Positions 13,443 through 25,325 of a DNA stretch of 64,000 nt are shown in pieces. The position numbers were made by a program, and so were the translations under genes. Below the pieces are notes generated by a model. It was not told the DNA's origin and made no database searches. It saw only the letters and a list, made by a program, of their open reading frames with translations. Every line of letters begins with the position of its first letter. Positions within the stretch are counted from its first letter, which is position 1. This DNA is from Bombardia bombarda (taxonomy: Eukaryota > Ascomycota > Sordariomycetes > Sordariales > Lasiosphaeriaceae), in contig JAULSR010000001.1 in the NCBI GenBank assembly GCA_030512295.1, positions 744,001 to 808,000 on the forward strand, in the 5' to 3' direction.

Positions 13443-14692
13443 GATGGGGGTGGGTGGGGGGGTTTTCTGCTTTTACTTTCTCTTTCTTTGCAGACTTTGT
13501 TGTTTTGTTTTGTTGATGTGTCTTTGACGTGTCTGGTTGAGTCTGCGGTACAAAAACCATACTGCTTGCTTGCTTCGCATCCACACCCATCATCACTTGC
13601 ATAGTACTGCATAGCACGAGGCAGGAAGGTAGGCCATTGGGGTGTAAGTCTAGGTGTAGATAGGCGGCATGCATGCATGTATGCGATCTCGTTGCGCTCT
13701 GTCATTGCTGGTTGACTTGGTGATTTATTTATTATTACTATTGATGTGAATATTTACCAATATTGCTACTTTTTTAGTGTTGTTATTATCATTATTCCAG
13801 ATGTGATTTATTGTGGCTCTTTCGTGTGATGTTGCTTTGGTTGCCTGTTCATGATTGGTATTTTTGCTTGGTTTTCTGTGATGATGTTTTAGTGTGTAAG
13901 CGATGAGACTCAAACTCCAACGGCAGGTTCCGTGGGGCTCAAGGGTGCGGTAGGATGCAGGAGTACTGTGTGTGAAGCTGGAGTATGCTGAGATAAAAGC
14001 CAAGATATCTGGTAGAGTGCTCGCAATCTTTCCCAAAATATCGTGGCCGGGAATAAAGCGGGAGAGGCTGCCACTTACTGGCGGCACTATTCAAGTGACA
14101 AACAAAATATGGTTCGGCCCGCGAGCGCACTCTGATCTGTCATTCTGTGAATCAGGTGTCTGCTACGTTCACGGCGGCAGCTTCACTGAATCGAGGGGTC
14201 CCAACCGGTGGGACGATGTGGACGTGTCTCGGTAGTGGTATTCATATGAGAGAATTATTCATCTAAATGCATGGATGGGGATTGGGGAAGGAGGCATTGC
14301 GGAAGAGGGACGGGATGGGATGGCTGGTGCATAAAAGGGGTAGGAGGACAGGAGAGGAGGGGTAGAGAGCGGTATTGATAGCTGATGGCTTGCTTGAGCC
14401 GATATGCCGAGTGCTGTTTCGGGTAGAGTGTAGTGGCTTACTTAGTGTGGCAGCGCGTCAGTCGCTATAGGTCTGCACTGGAAAAGACTTTTAGTTTTGA
14501 TCCTTTTTGTGTCTTGTTTCCCCTTTTATTTTCGAGGCCATTGGAAGCAAAAGTATGACAACAGACGAAGAAGAAAGAGCAAGAACCTTGATGGACAAGC
14601 GTGTTGAACAGGGAATCCCATGCCCAGCCTGGGGCTATTCCCGATTCTGCATGGCGGGGTTAGATGTCTCGACCGAGATCGGGGCATTTTTG

Positions 14693-14698
14693 TGACTC
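14693..14698 (+). promoter_or_regulatory. Possible CPC1/Gcn4-type element (TGACTC) upstream of arg8
   Basis: TGACTC lies about 250 bases upstream of the arg8 start codon. In ascomycetes, arginine biosynthetic genes are commonly under cross-pathway control by CPC1/Gcn4 bZIP proteins, which bind TGACTC(A). Only the hexamer matches (the seventh base is C), so a chance occurrence is possible. Confidence 0.35.
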
Positions 14699-14947
14699 CA
14701 GCGGGAAAAATCTCAAAGGGTCACATCACAGTCACAGGTACGTATCTACGTACATACACAACTCCCCATTGCAGTCGGTCACCAGGTGCTGAGAGAATTA
14801 TTATCTGGCGATAGCTGCTGCCACCCTACCTTTTTTTGCAATTGAGAAGAGGTTTTAAACCTTCCAATTGCTCTTCTTTTCCCCCTCCCCTCCCCTCCCC
14901 TCTCCCAGCTAGGGTTCTGCCTCCCCCCAGAAACACCAGTACCCGCC

Positions 14948-16431
14948 ATGGCCTTCCGAACCGCAGCGGTCAGGCTCGCCGCCAGAACGACCCCCAGGGC
15001 TCCTCTTCTCCCCGCCATCAGCAAACGGTTCGCCAGCGCGGCAGCAACGCAGACCCAGAGCCACATCCCAACGCAGACCAAGGACCAGATCAAGCGCGAC
15101 GCAGGACTACCGAACCCCGATCCAGCAGCGGACTCGGCCAGCGTGGCCCTGGTGGGCGAACATGCGCCCTACATGGTGGCCACCTACTCGCGCCCGCCGC
15201 CCGTCTTCGTCAAGGGCGAGGGCTCGTACCTGTGGGACATTGAGAACCGCAAGTACCTCGACTTTACCGCCGGCATCGCCGTCAACTCGCTGGGCCACTG
15301 CGACCCCGAGTTTTCAAAGCTGATTGCCCAGCAGGTCAGTAGCAGCAGTCACTCACCTCTTTCAGACCAGACACACGCAGCTAACAGAGTGTGTACCAGG
15401 CCAAAACCCTCGTCCACGCCTCCAACCTCTACTACAACCCCTGGACCGGCGCGCTCTCCAAGCTGCTCGTCGAAAAGACGCTCGCCTCAGGCGCGATGCA
15501 CGACGCCTCCGCCGTGTTCATCTGCAACTCCGGCTCCGAGGCCAACGAGGCCGGCATCAAGTTCGCCCGCAAGGTCGGCAAGGTCCTCGACCCGTCCGGC
15601 AACAAGACCGAGATCGTCTCGTTCCGCAACGCCTTCCACGGCCGCACCATGGGCTCGCTGTCCGCGACGCCCAACCCCAAATACCAGGCGCCCTTTGCGC
15701 CCATGGTCCCCGGGTTTCGGGTGGGCGAGTACAACAACATCGAGGCCATCAACGAGCTCGTGACGGAGAGGACGTGCGGCGTCATGGTCGAGCCGATCCA
15801 GGGCGAGGGCGGCGTGCAGGTGGCGAGCGAGGAGTTCTTGGTTGCCTTGGGCAAGCGGTGCAGGGAGGTGGGCGCGGTGCTGCACTACGACGAGATCCAG
15901 TGCGGGCTGGGCAGAACTGGCAAGCTGTGGGCGCACGCCGACTTGCCGGTCGAGGCGCATCCTGATATTTTGACGACGGCCAAGGCGCTGGGTAATGGAT
16001 TCCCGATTGGCGCGACGATTGTGAATGCCAAGGTGGCGGAGAAGATCAAGATCGGCGACCACGGGACGACGTTTGGGGGCAACCCGCTTGCGTGTCGGCT
16101 GGCGCATTATATCGTTGGTAGGCTGGCGGAGAAGGAGCTGCAGGAGGGGGTGGTGGCCAAGGGGGAGGTTTTTAAGAAGGGGTTTGAGGCGCTGAGGAGC
16201 AAGTATCCGGAGCTGATTAGCGAGGTTCGGGGGAAGGGGTTGATTCTGGGGCTGCAGCTTACGAGGGATCCGACTGAGATTGTCAAGGCAGCGAGGGAGA
16301 GGGGGTTGTTGGTGATTACGGCCGGGACGAATACGTTGCGGTTTGTGCCGAGCTTGTTGGTGACGGAGGGGGAGATTGAGCAGGGGCTGGAGATTCTGGA
16401 CCGGGCTATTGAGGCGACGGTGGGAGTTTAG
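14948..16431 (+). CDS. arg8: Acetylornithine aminotransferase, mitochondrial
   Basis: Class-III PLP-dependent aminotransferase that converts N-acetylglutamate semialdehyde and glutamate to N-acetylornithine in mitochondrial arginine/ornithine synthesis. Exons are 14948-15334 and 15400-16431, joined in phase 0 (donor GTCAGT, acceptor ACCAG), giving 472 residues, a normal length. The first ~40 residues are rich in Arg, Ala and Ser with no acidic residues early on, typical of a mitochondrial presequence. Family signatures visible in order: YLDFTAGIAVNSLGH, NSGSEANEAGIKFAR (cofactor phosphate binding), FHGRTMGSLS, VEPIQGEGGV, the Asp of HYDEIQCGLGRTG, and the PLP Schiff-base lysine in TTAKALGNGFPIG (about Lys324), then TTFGGNPLACR. 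Ornithine aminotransferase is a relative, but the ASNLYYNPW and NTLRFVPSLLVTEGEIEQ segments and the presequence favour acetylornithine aminotransferase. A TGACTC element lies upstream. The gene converges on the minus-strand hydrolase gene downstream. Confidence 0.92.
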
Positions 16432-16526
16432 GGGTGACGAAGGAATAGGGACGGAGTTGAAGTTGGAAGCCTGCCTGCCTGCGTGCCTGTTTGCCTTGTA
16501 TATAGGGGCCTATATATGTTTGCTTT

Positions 16527-16579
<53 letters not shown>

Positions 16580-16981
16580 GTGTCTCTGCGCGCGTCTGTT
16601 GTATGGTGTTGGGAGTTTAAAAGTAGATACGTTTCTATCAAAGAAGGAAGACAATTCTAGAATTGATATAGTCTTTGCTGGCTGAGGTCAAATGAGGTGG
16701 AACCTGCAGGTAAACAATAACATTGAAGAACAAGAAGGGCAAGTGTTACCACATCTGAAAATATACATTAATCACTGCATACTTCGCCACTCACGGATTA
16801 CTACATAACAACGACATACCACCAAAAGGGGTTTATATCTTTGGATACACAGGGTTAAGCATTTCTACGTGCAAATTGACATGAGCATCACGACCTCTCC
16901 CTATTTCCAAAAAGAAACACCAGCATCTAGTTATAATCTAGCCACCAACCCCCGTCCACCATGCTGATCCCCGCCGTCTAG
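16432..16981. other. Convergent 3' spacer with TCTG repeat
   Basis: Between two convergent genes. It contains a (TCTG)n microsatellite and otherwise A+T-richer 3' untranslated sequence. No gene is seen. Confidence 0.5.
16527..16577. repeat. (TCTG)n microsatellite in the arg8 3' region
   Basis: About twelve to thirteen perfect tetranucleotide units, located about 100 bases after the arg8 stop codon and so probably transcribed in the 3' untranslated region. Confidence 0.9.
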
Positions 16982-18277
16982 TCACGCGATCTGCCTGTAA
17001 ATCTCGTCCTCAAAGGCCTTGATGTAGACCTCGACCTGGGGGTCGCCGGGCTGCATGAGCTGGGTGCCAAAGACGCCACACACACCAGCAGTGCGGTCGA
17101 TGAACTTTTTCCAGTCAGTCAGTCACTCAGTCACTCAGTCACTCGGTCGCTCTCCAAAAGAAGGGTGAATAAAACAACAAAACATGAAAAGTAAACTCAC
17201 CCAAGTCAAATTAAACATCCCTCCCCACAACAACGTCCCGCTCTTGCGATACTCATGCTTATCCCCATCAACCAACAGCCCCGCCAGCCCCCAATCATAC
17301 TCGCCCGTATCCGGCACAACACCCACGACCCACGGCGCCGGTATCTCCTTCGACAACGCCTCTTTTGCCTCCGGCTCCTTCAGCCACGGCCGAAATACGA
17401 GTCTTGCCGTCTCAGGCTTCAACAACTTGCCATCGTCCACCAGCAGCGAATACATCACCTTGATATACTCCCCCAAATCCGCCGTCGCGCCCTCGCCGCC
17501 ATACGCCGCCCGCTCAGCCGGCTTCTTGCCCATGTCGAAATGCTCCACGCGTCCTGTGGCCGGGTTGCGCGAGGTCATGCCCGCCAGCCTGGTCTTGTCC
17601 AGCGATTCGTGTCTTTCAGGGTAGAAGGTGATGGATTCGAGGGGGATGCCCAGGGGCGCGAGGATGTGCTGCTGGAAGTAGCTCTCCAGATCGAGACCGG
17701 ACAGCACCTCGACGAGCTTCCCCGCCCAGTCGATGCCTGACCCGTATGCCCAGCCGGTGCCGGGCTCGAAAAGCAGCGGCCAGTTGACGTGGTTGTCTAC
17801 CGTGGGGGGGTCCTCGGCTGAAGGAGGGGGGTTGGGCGCGCCGTAGTGCTGCTGGACCCATGCGGCGATGGGCGGCTGGATGAAGCGGTAGCCGCAGCCG
17901 GAGGAGTGGGTGAGGAGGTGGCGGAGGAGGATCGGCTTGGTGCGGGGGGTGAGGGTGACTTGTGGAGAAGAAGAAGTGATGACGGGCTGGGCGGCGAGGC
18001 CGGGGAGGTAGGGGGAGACGTCGGTGTCGAGGGTGATGAGGCCGCGCTCGACGAGCTGGACGGCGGCGATGGAGGTGAGCAGCTTGGTCATGGAGGCGAG
18101 CGCGAGCATGGTGTCGGTCTTCATGGGGGCTTTGGTTGCGAGGGAGGCATGGCCGACGGCGCTGGCGTAGTCGAGCTTGCCGGACTTGTCCTTGGCGAAG
18201 AAGACGGCGCCGGGGAGGATGCCGTCTTGGACGCCCTGGGCCACGCTGGCTTCGAGGGCGGAGAAGGGGGCCGCCAT
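16982..18277 (-). CDS. Beta-lactamase/transpeptidase-like serine hydrolase
   Basis: Member of the class-C beta-lactamase fold family that in fungi includes LovD-type acyltransferases and EstB-like esterases; substrate unknown. Exon 1 is 18277-17201 and exon 2 is 17104-16982 on the minus strand, giving 399 residues. The 94-96-base intron has a GTGAGT donor, and the AAAAG acceptor places FIDRTAGVCG directly after NLTW, matching the family pattern of W-x-IDP-x-G near the C-terminus. The nucleophile/base motif SMTK is at Ser62-Lys65. The second catalytic motif is YGS at Tyr178 in WAYGSGIDWAG, with LLTHSSG before it. No signal peptide is apparent, so a cytosolic enzyme is likely. The intron itself contains a tandem CAGT/CACT repeat. 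No biosynthetic cluster partners are adjacent. Penicillin-resistance activity should not be assumed from the fold. Confidence 0.87.
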
Positions 18278-18335
18278 TGTTGGGTAGGTAGGTTAGGAGT
18301 GGTGAGATGGGTGGATGGACGGAGGTGGGTGAAAA

Positions 18336-18358
18336 GGGGGGGGGGGGGGGGGGGGGGG
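18336..18358. repeat. 23-base G homopolymer upstream of the hydrolase start
   Basis: Uninterrupted run of 23 G on the plus strand, ending about 60-80 bases upstream of the minus-strand start codon. It could form G-quadruplex DNA, and its length is the kind that sequencing often miscounts. Confidence 0.85.
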
Positions 18359-18486
18359 TGGAACGCTAACAAACAATGGGTTGGTTGCTACTACTTATAA
18401 ACATGGCTTCCATTACTAATTCACTCTTGACGGTTCCGGCACACACCATGCCATCCCTCGGAAAACGAGAAACGACTGGCCGTCAC

Positions 18487-18546
18487 CCCCTGCCGGGATT
18501 CAAGTGAGAGCTTCATCCCCTGCCGGGATTGAGGTGAGGGCGGGGA
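18487..18546. repeat. Two tandem ~30-base direct repeats
   Basis: CCCCTGCCGGGATT occurs at 18487-18500 and again at 18517-18530, each followed by a similar A/G-rich GTGAG tail, giving a duplicated 30-base unit in the hydrolase promoter region. Confidence 0.7.
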
Positions 18547-19618
18547 AGTTCCAGTTGTTGGTCTTTGTTCGGACTTCTCGTTCCAAAAACAGCGCGAGAC
18601 ATCGGTCTGGTTGGTAATCTGCAGAGAACATGGTGGATAGTTGCTAATTAATCAATTGTTATCATTACTTTTGCGAAATAAGCATTGTGAGTAGTTATGC
18701 ATCAATATCACCTCTCCCACTTCCCTTCGACCATGTAAGCTGCCATTGACCTTGACAAAAGGCGGGGCGGACGGGTGCGGGGCAGCTCGCAAGCTCCCTC
18801 GGCGGCTTCTCAAGGTATGTTTCTGTGGTGGCAGTCGGCAGATGGAGGGGGAGGAAGAGGGGCTCCTCCTTATCTTATGTTGGTGATAACGACCCCCTAC
18901 AAGTGTCAAGTATCTTTCTATATTAGGTAGACAACACATATACACAGTATATGAATCTATACTGTATATAAAGTCTACTTTCACAACATTGATCACCCCC
19001 AGGACGGAATCTACGCTGGGAGTAATACGAACCACCCAAGCAAGACGGCAACCTCCTCACTCACAGCACAGTTACTATATAGAACGAATACAGCAGTAAA
19101 TAAATATTTAGAAAATGGGGTATATAGTTCCCTCCACTCCTCCAGCCTTCGTCCCATCGTCAGCCAAGTGATGATAAAAACAACCTCCCCAAGTATACAC
19201 GCTTTCCTTCCATTCCTATCCATCCATCCATCCCCCTTCCAACCACCGCCTCTTTGCATACACACACATAAGCCATGCATAGAAACACACAGACACTATC
19301 ATCCTCATTGATAAATACACCAAGACTAAACCAAGCCGCCCTCTCTCTCTCTCGAGTCCATCCATGTCCACAAGACGAGGTCCAAGATAGGTAAACAGGT
19401 AGGTTGTCGGCCACCACAGACCCAAAAGTAGGTTTTCATCAACCAAACCCAAACAAAAACAGACAGACAGCCAGCCCTCCTTGACCAACAGGCCTCCCAC
19501 CACCACATTGAACCAAACCAACCCAACCCAACAACAACCTCTTTCTAACCCTCATTAACGATAACAATGCAAACCAAATAAACCCGCCTACCATTTAAAC
19601 CTAGTAACTTTCAACCAC

Positions 19619-22600
19619 TCAACCCCCAGAAACAGCCGTCGCCCCCGTCCCTGTCCCCCCCTCCCCATTCTCCTCCCCTACCTCCCCTTCCTCCCCCTCC
19701 TCACCCACTCCATCCCCCTGCCCCCCCACCTCCGGCTCGCTGCTAACAATCCCATTCATCCTCTCCCAAACCTCCCTCCTGATCCTCTCATCCTTGGCCT
19801 TCCTCGCCCTCTCCACCTCCTCAAACCCACCGCTCTTCTTCAACTTGCCCTCCTCCACAAAACTGCTCAACTCCACCGTCAACGGGTTATTATTCCTCGT
19901 CTCCAGCTCCTTCTGCCTGATCCTCTCCGCCCGCTCAATCGCCTCCAGCCTATTCTCATGGTTCGGCTGCAGCGCCCTGACCTCCCCCAGCACCCCCTCC
20001 TTCGCCACACTGGGGTCCGTCACGCCGCCGCCACCGTCCAGCCCGCCCAACATCCCGATCCTATTCAGCCCCTTGACAAACTGCCTCCCAGTCGCCGCGG
20101 CCCCGCCAGTCCCAGCATCCTTCATCTGCTCCTTGGTAGCCTGCTCGACAAGCGCAAACGTCTCGCTCGCCTTCTCCAGGTCATCTCTCAGATCAACCAT
20201 CAGATCCTCCATCAACCTCAACTCATCCCGCCCCTGGCAAACATCCTCGAGCTCCTTCTCCCAAATCTTTGTCCAGATGGGCTTCTCCCTCTTCATGTAG
20301 TCCTCCATCTTCTTCAGCTCCTTGGTCAGACTCGTGATATCCTTGGTGACCGTCTCGAGCTGTCTCGGCAGCGGCCTTACGCCGCGCAGCACCACGTCCT
20401 TCCTCAGATCCTCGATCAGGTCCTGCAGGTCGTCCACCTTATTCACAATCTGGTCGCTATCCGTATTGAGCTGCTTCCGCCCCTTGACCACGTACGCCTT
20501 GCCCGCGATGCTCGCCCCCTCATTGCCCTCACCGCCACCAATCCCCAGCCCCTCGATCGAGACCTTGGCCGCCGCCGCCTTGACGTTATTCGCCTTGGTC
20601 CGCAACACCCCCATGCTGCCCTGCACCTCGCTCTGGAAGTTCGAATACGTCTGCCTCAGCACCGCCAGATCCCTCCTCAGACTCTGAATCTCCGACACCT
20701 GCTGGCTCGGACTGCCCCCGCCCACGGCAGCCATCGCCTTGCGCATCGCCGCCTGCCCCGGCCCCGTGCCCCTCGGCGACACGCTATCCGCGGGCGGCGT
20801 CATGACCACCATGGGCGGCGCCGGCGGTGGCGCAGCCGCCAGCCTCGCGACATCCTTGGCCGTCTCCTGCTGCCGCTCCGACACGCGCTGGATCGCCTGG
20901 CCCTGGTCGTCCACATTCTGCCTGACCTCCTGCATGATCCTAGTCAGCGACCCGAGGCCCTCGTCGATGTGGCGCTTGACCTCGTCGAGCGGCTCCACGT
21001 TGAGCACCAGCACCGTGCGGTCCTTGATGTCGGACAGGTCCTCGAGCTCGTGCCGGACCCCCGAGACCGGGTCCTGGATGTAGATGTCGGGCAGGTCCGC
21101 CCCGTTCTGCTGCGTGTTCCACGAGAACTTCTCGATAAAGGCCAGCTGCAGCCGGCCGATGGTGAGCTCCTCGTAGCCCTCGGGCAGCACAAACTTCTTG
21201 ACCTTGGACTTGTACTGCAGGAAGAGCGTCAGCTCCTTGGTTGCTGACGCGGGCAGTGATGGTGGCGACGGCGGCGGCGCCTCGTTGTTGTTGCTGCCTA
21301 GGATGAACGAGCTTTGTTGTTGCTGTCGCTCGGGTGTGGGGGCATGCGGCACGGGCGGGGATGATTTCGGCTCGGCGGGGAGCTGCTTCCTGTTGTTCTT
21401 CGCGGCTGATGGCGAGAAACCTTCGTCGTCATCAACACCGCCTATAATAGGCAACATATCATCCGGCGGGCCATTTAATGTCGCGCTCGCCTGGGGGTAC
21501 TTGTCAGGCGGCGTGGGCATGGGAAAGCTCTCGTTCCTCATGACGGGCGCCGGCAGCTCGGCTAATGCAGCAGCCGCCTCCTCAGGCTCCTCCGACACCC
21601 GACTGGGCACCCGCACAGGTGACGAGTCGAGCGCGCCCGTCCGTGATGACTGGCTCGGCGTGTTGCGGTTATGGCGGATATTCTCCCTGGCCTGCATCGC
21701 CCGCATCGACTCCCTGACTTCGCCGCGGCCGCGGTTCGGTATCGGGGTGGTCTGGGGCGGGAGCATGGGGATCCCGGCCGCCTGGGCGCCGAGATGTTTA
21801 GATATCTGGTAGGCAGAGTACCTGCGCGATGCCCTTCGCTCTAGATCGCCTCCCCGTTGCAGCGCCGCCAGGGCACTCTGCTGGGATGGCTTGGGTGGTG
21901 GCGGCGGCGGCGGGAAGTTGTCTAGGTTGTTGAGGTCGCCTGCCGAGGGCCCTGACGGCATCGACGCCTCGTCCCCTGGATAGGGGGGAAGGACGGGTAT
22001 GCTCTGCATCGTGATGCTGGACATGGACTGTTCAGAGTTAACCGAGCCCCGCGACTGTTCCCTCTGGAAGCGCCGCGTGGGCGAGGCGTTGTTATTATTA
22101 TTCCTCGAATCCTCCCTGACGGCGTCTGGCCGGTAGCCGTTCTCTAGCCCCTCGTTCAGTAATGTTGTGAGTCCGGAATTCACACTCCCCATTGTGCTGG
22201 AGCTTGTCGTCCGCCCGGGACCGCCGGCAGCTTGAGCAGCCACCACAGCTGCGTTAGCAGCAGACGGGCCCTGTTCGCCGGTCTGGACGCCATTTTCCTT
22301 CTCTCTTGCTTGTTTCTGTCGTAGTTTCTGCTGCTTCCTCTTGAGGCCGTGCAGCAGGTTTATAATAATGTCGCGTATCCTCGGCAGGTAGCGCTCCAGG
22401 CTCTCGACGCTCGCCTCCTGGCTCAGGGTAGACTCCAGGATGTCGCGCAGCAGCTCGGGCACGTTGCCCAGGTCCGACGTATCGACGTTGATGGCGGTAA
22501 AAGCGCGACAGGCCATATTGAACTCATAGCCCAACCGTACGTAGACGTCCGACACCTGCGTGTCGGTGGCATTCCCCCGGGACCATTGCGTGAGGGTCTC

Positions 22601-23357
22601 GAGCAGCTGCTTGGTGGCGACGAGGAGATGGGTCACGCTCTTCTCGATCTGGGAGAGGGGGACTGAGGAGGAGCCGCCGCCCGACTTTTTCGATGACGCC
22701 ATGGTCAGCACAGAACAGAATAGCACAACACAGCACCAGGCAGTACGGCGATAGTAGGTATGGGAGTAGTAGTAGATAGTAGAAATGGAATGTCTAGTAA
22801 TGCGCACGATACAATATGGGACACTGAGAATGGAGGAAGGTATAGTAGTGGTAGTAGTGGGTGGAGGGTTGTGAAGTGTGATAAAGATTAGGCAAATAGA
22901 CAACCAAGCCGACGGCGAGGATGCATAATGTTGTCGATCGAATCGGGACAAGCATCAAACAGCGTTCGGCAAGGGCTTGGGTGGGTGGGTTGTTGGGCAG
23001 GTATGCGTGTACCGTGTACCAGAGAAAATAGAAGAATGGAAGCAAGTAACGGAAACCGGATGATTCACTCACATTGTTCCGCCGCGTGCTGCCGCCGCCC
23101 ATGCCACCGCCGCTTCCTCCTCCTCCTCCTCCTCCTCCTGTTCTACCTGACGCCGTCGAGGAGCGTGGCGCGACGCCGCTATTTGTGCCCACACCCATCG
23201 ACATCCCACCCATTCCCCCCATTCCCATTCCCATTCCCATTCCCATTCCCATGCCGACGGCGGGCGATATCGAGCGCACCGGGACGCTGGGGGGCGGGCC
23301 GGGCTCGGCGCCCGGGGAGCGTCGCTGCATGGAGCGAGACGGGCCTGGGGCGTTCAT
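19619..23357 (-). CDS. bud6: Bud6/Aip3-type actin-interacting polarity protein
   Basis: Orthologue of yeast Bud6/Aip3, a polarisome component that binds actin and formins at sites of polarised growth (hyphal tips, septa). Proposed exons are 23357-23073 and 22684-19619 on the minus strand, giving 1116 residues. Exon 1 encodes a Gly/Met/Pro/Ser-rich N-terminus ending TRRNN at a GTGAGT donor. The 388-base intron ends with a CTGAC branch site and AAAAG, so exon 2 opens in frame at SGGGSSSVPLSQIEKSV. ATG 22701 would give a shorter unspliced start (1027 residues). Signatures are SVTHLLVATKQLLETLTQW (Bud6 N-terminal helix), then low-complexity linkers. The AIP3 domain follows from about residue 580, with FLQYKSKVKKFVLPEGYEEL and TVLVLNVEPLDEVKRHID, then long coiled-coil helices and an acidic/Gly tail. 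A Met-Gly repeat in exon 1 comes from a hexanucleotide repeat. Confidence 0.9.
23216..23252. repeat. (CATTCC)n hexanucleotide repeat coding Met-Gly in bud6
   Basis: About six tandem hexamers within bud6 exon 1, read on the minus strand as alternating Gly-Met. Being a multiple of three, length change would keep the frame. Confidence 0.8.
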
Positions 23358-25325
23358 CTCGGTTCGACCCGACGCTGACTCTGCTCTTTCGTCCTTGGTC
23401 TTGTTTTTTTTTTTTTTGCTTTTGCGCGTCGCGACAATGTCTGTGGCTGTCCCTCCCACGCACACACGCGGCCGCACCTCGGCCTACCGTGAATCAGTTT
23501 GTGGGCGGACTGTGGGTTTGCGTTTGGGTCGGAGCGCAGAATGATGAGCAATCGACTTCGGATGGTGATGATGGTGGTTGTTGCTTTTCGGGACGGATAA
23601 TGGTTGGTTAGCCGTGGCGTTCCGTTGCAATGTGGCGGGTCAGTAGCCAGCTTATTAAGCCCTCCTCTCTCTTTCTTTCCCTCTGGCTGCTTCCTCCAGA
23701 ATGTTGGAAAACCGTCCAAGAAAAGAAGAATCCGATAGCAACAAGGGATGCAAATGTGGTGGATTTGCCCTGTGTTTCTGGAATAAGCGCGTTCCCGGCT
23801 GGTCGGCGGCGACCCTCTCTCTCTCTTGCCCTCGTCAGGTTCCCGATGGGTTTAGCTACCTATGCTGCCATTTGGCGGTTGGGGCCCCCCCCTCGTATCC
23901 ACATGTCCAGGTCGCGCTTGACCGCAAGTGTTGGGCGCAGCGGGTGTCCAGGGACAGGGGGCAAACCGCACTGCACGAGGCCCCCGGGCTACACTACAGC
24001 GTTCAGGGACAGGGCTGGGTACCTAAGCTTCAAGGTTACGGTACAGTAGGTATAAACAGTATTGAACGTTGGCGCCTTATTGTGCTGCTCAGGGGCTTTG
24101 TTATTGTGTCTGCTCTGTCTTTCTGGCCGTTGGCATATTTTCGTCCTCTCGATTGCAACCGTGAGTTTGTCTTTTTTTGTTTGTCTACTGCCCCGTGCAG
24201 GTGCAAGTGTTTCCAGAATGCTTGGGGAATGCTAAATGTGGCTCGTGAGTGCGCTGTGCCACACACAAGTGACCAAACACCATGCAATTGTTCCCCTGTA
24301 ACCTGCTGTTGGTGCCGTAGAACACGGGCCTATTCGTTTCGAACTCAGGCACGTCATCTGCCCAAAGCTCATTCATTCAGCTCAAGGTCATTTTACAGGC
24401 CTTCTGTTTCCCTGTTGAAACCTGTAACTGTGCACGGTAACATGCTATATATGTATAATCAGTATCACTTGCAGATGCGGATAAAAATATTTCGTCCCAG
24501 AGATTTATCTGCAGGATCAATCCGAACCTTTTTTTTCCATTTCATTTCACAATAGTTAACGCAGTAACCCGACATCGGAAGCGTGCAAGTTGCACCTGCT
24601 GCACGGTTCGCGGCTTTTGTCGTTCCCCTCAACCGCCAAGGCCAACCAACACTCGGATCTCAGGTCACCAAACACGACAATCGGGCAGAAGCAAGGGGAA
24701 CTGCGGCCTTGGCTGGTTCGGGACCTGTTGTTTTGGTAATACAACATGGCGGATATGCAGACCTGCAGAGGCGTCCTCCACCCAATTTGTTCTGTTCCAG
24801 AAATGAAAGACCATCTCACTCATGATTATCAGTGGTTCGCGATACTATTCTAGAGTCTAGGTCTAGTAAAGAAATCTAAGCCTTCTTTCCCCCTCGCTGG
24901 TCCGACCAGAAATGTCTCAATCTGCGACTGCTCACGGACAGTGGGTTGTGATGTCGGTGATCGCCAACGCACATCGCCGCGAATCCCCATACAGCAGGCA
25001 ACTGGAAGCCCGGCTTGCGTCTGTCCATTTGCCATTTTCTTCTGTCACCAGAAACAGTGTCTCATTGTGGGATATGAGCCTCCTCACACGTAGTCGCGAC
25101 CTACGCGTCTCCGCGTCTCCGAAGCAACAGCTTTCTTGCCATGAGACAAAAAATGGGGATATAATCGTCCAGAGAAACTACCTGCCCTCCCTGGCAACCA
25201 CTACTTATCTTGATCTATTAGACTCACTCGGACAAGGCCTTCGAGATAGTCCCTCATTCAGAACCGCCAAATCGTCCACTTCTCCAACAACGGAAACTCC
25301 AAACCTCGAAGTCCAACCTCACAAA
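23358..25325. other. Spacer between divergent bud6 and cell-wall protein gene
   Basis: Contains both promoters. A T-run lies near 23404-23417. A 284-codon open frame at 23701-24555 has no recognisable domain and a Cys/Arg/Ser-rich composition, so I treat it as chance. Confidence 0.45.

Larger units (their letters stand above)
12325..14947. other. Spacer with simple repeats between regulator and arg8
   Basis: The region holds the 3' end of the regulator transcript and the arg8 promoter. An A/G-rich 12-base periodic tract (AGAAAGAAAAAG) lies at about 13401-13442. Open frames here translate to low-complexity peptides (for example alternating Ser-Phe) and are not credible genes. Confidence 0.5.
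18278..19618. other. Spacer with poly-G tract and a 30-base duplication
   Basis: Promoter side of the minus-strand hydrolase and 3' side of bud6. It contains a 23-base G homopolymer, a 30-base direct duplication near 18487-18546, and A+T-rich sequence with TATA-like stretches near 18920-18975. No gene is seen. Confidence 0.5.

Noticed and set aside
12973..13674. 233-codon minus-strand frame with Ser-Phe repeats
   Set aside because: Arises from the purine microsatellite at 13401-13442; low complexity and no splice or domain support.
16527..16577. Open frames through the TCTG repeat giving Ser-Val-Cys-Leu repeats
   Set aside because: Simple repeat in the arg8 3' untranslated region; not a coding feature.
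19958..21247. 429-codon open frame antisense to bud6
   Set aside because: Leu/Arg/His-rich translation typical of the reverse complement of GC-rich coding DNA, fully inside a recognised gene.
23701..24555. 284-codon plus-strand open frame between bud6 and the cell-wall protein gene
   Set aside because: No domain, an irregular Cys/Ser/Arg composition, and a position within a divergent promoter region. Long chance frames are expected in GC-moderate DNA.
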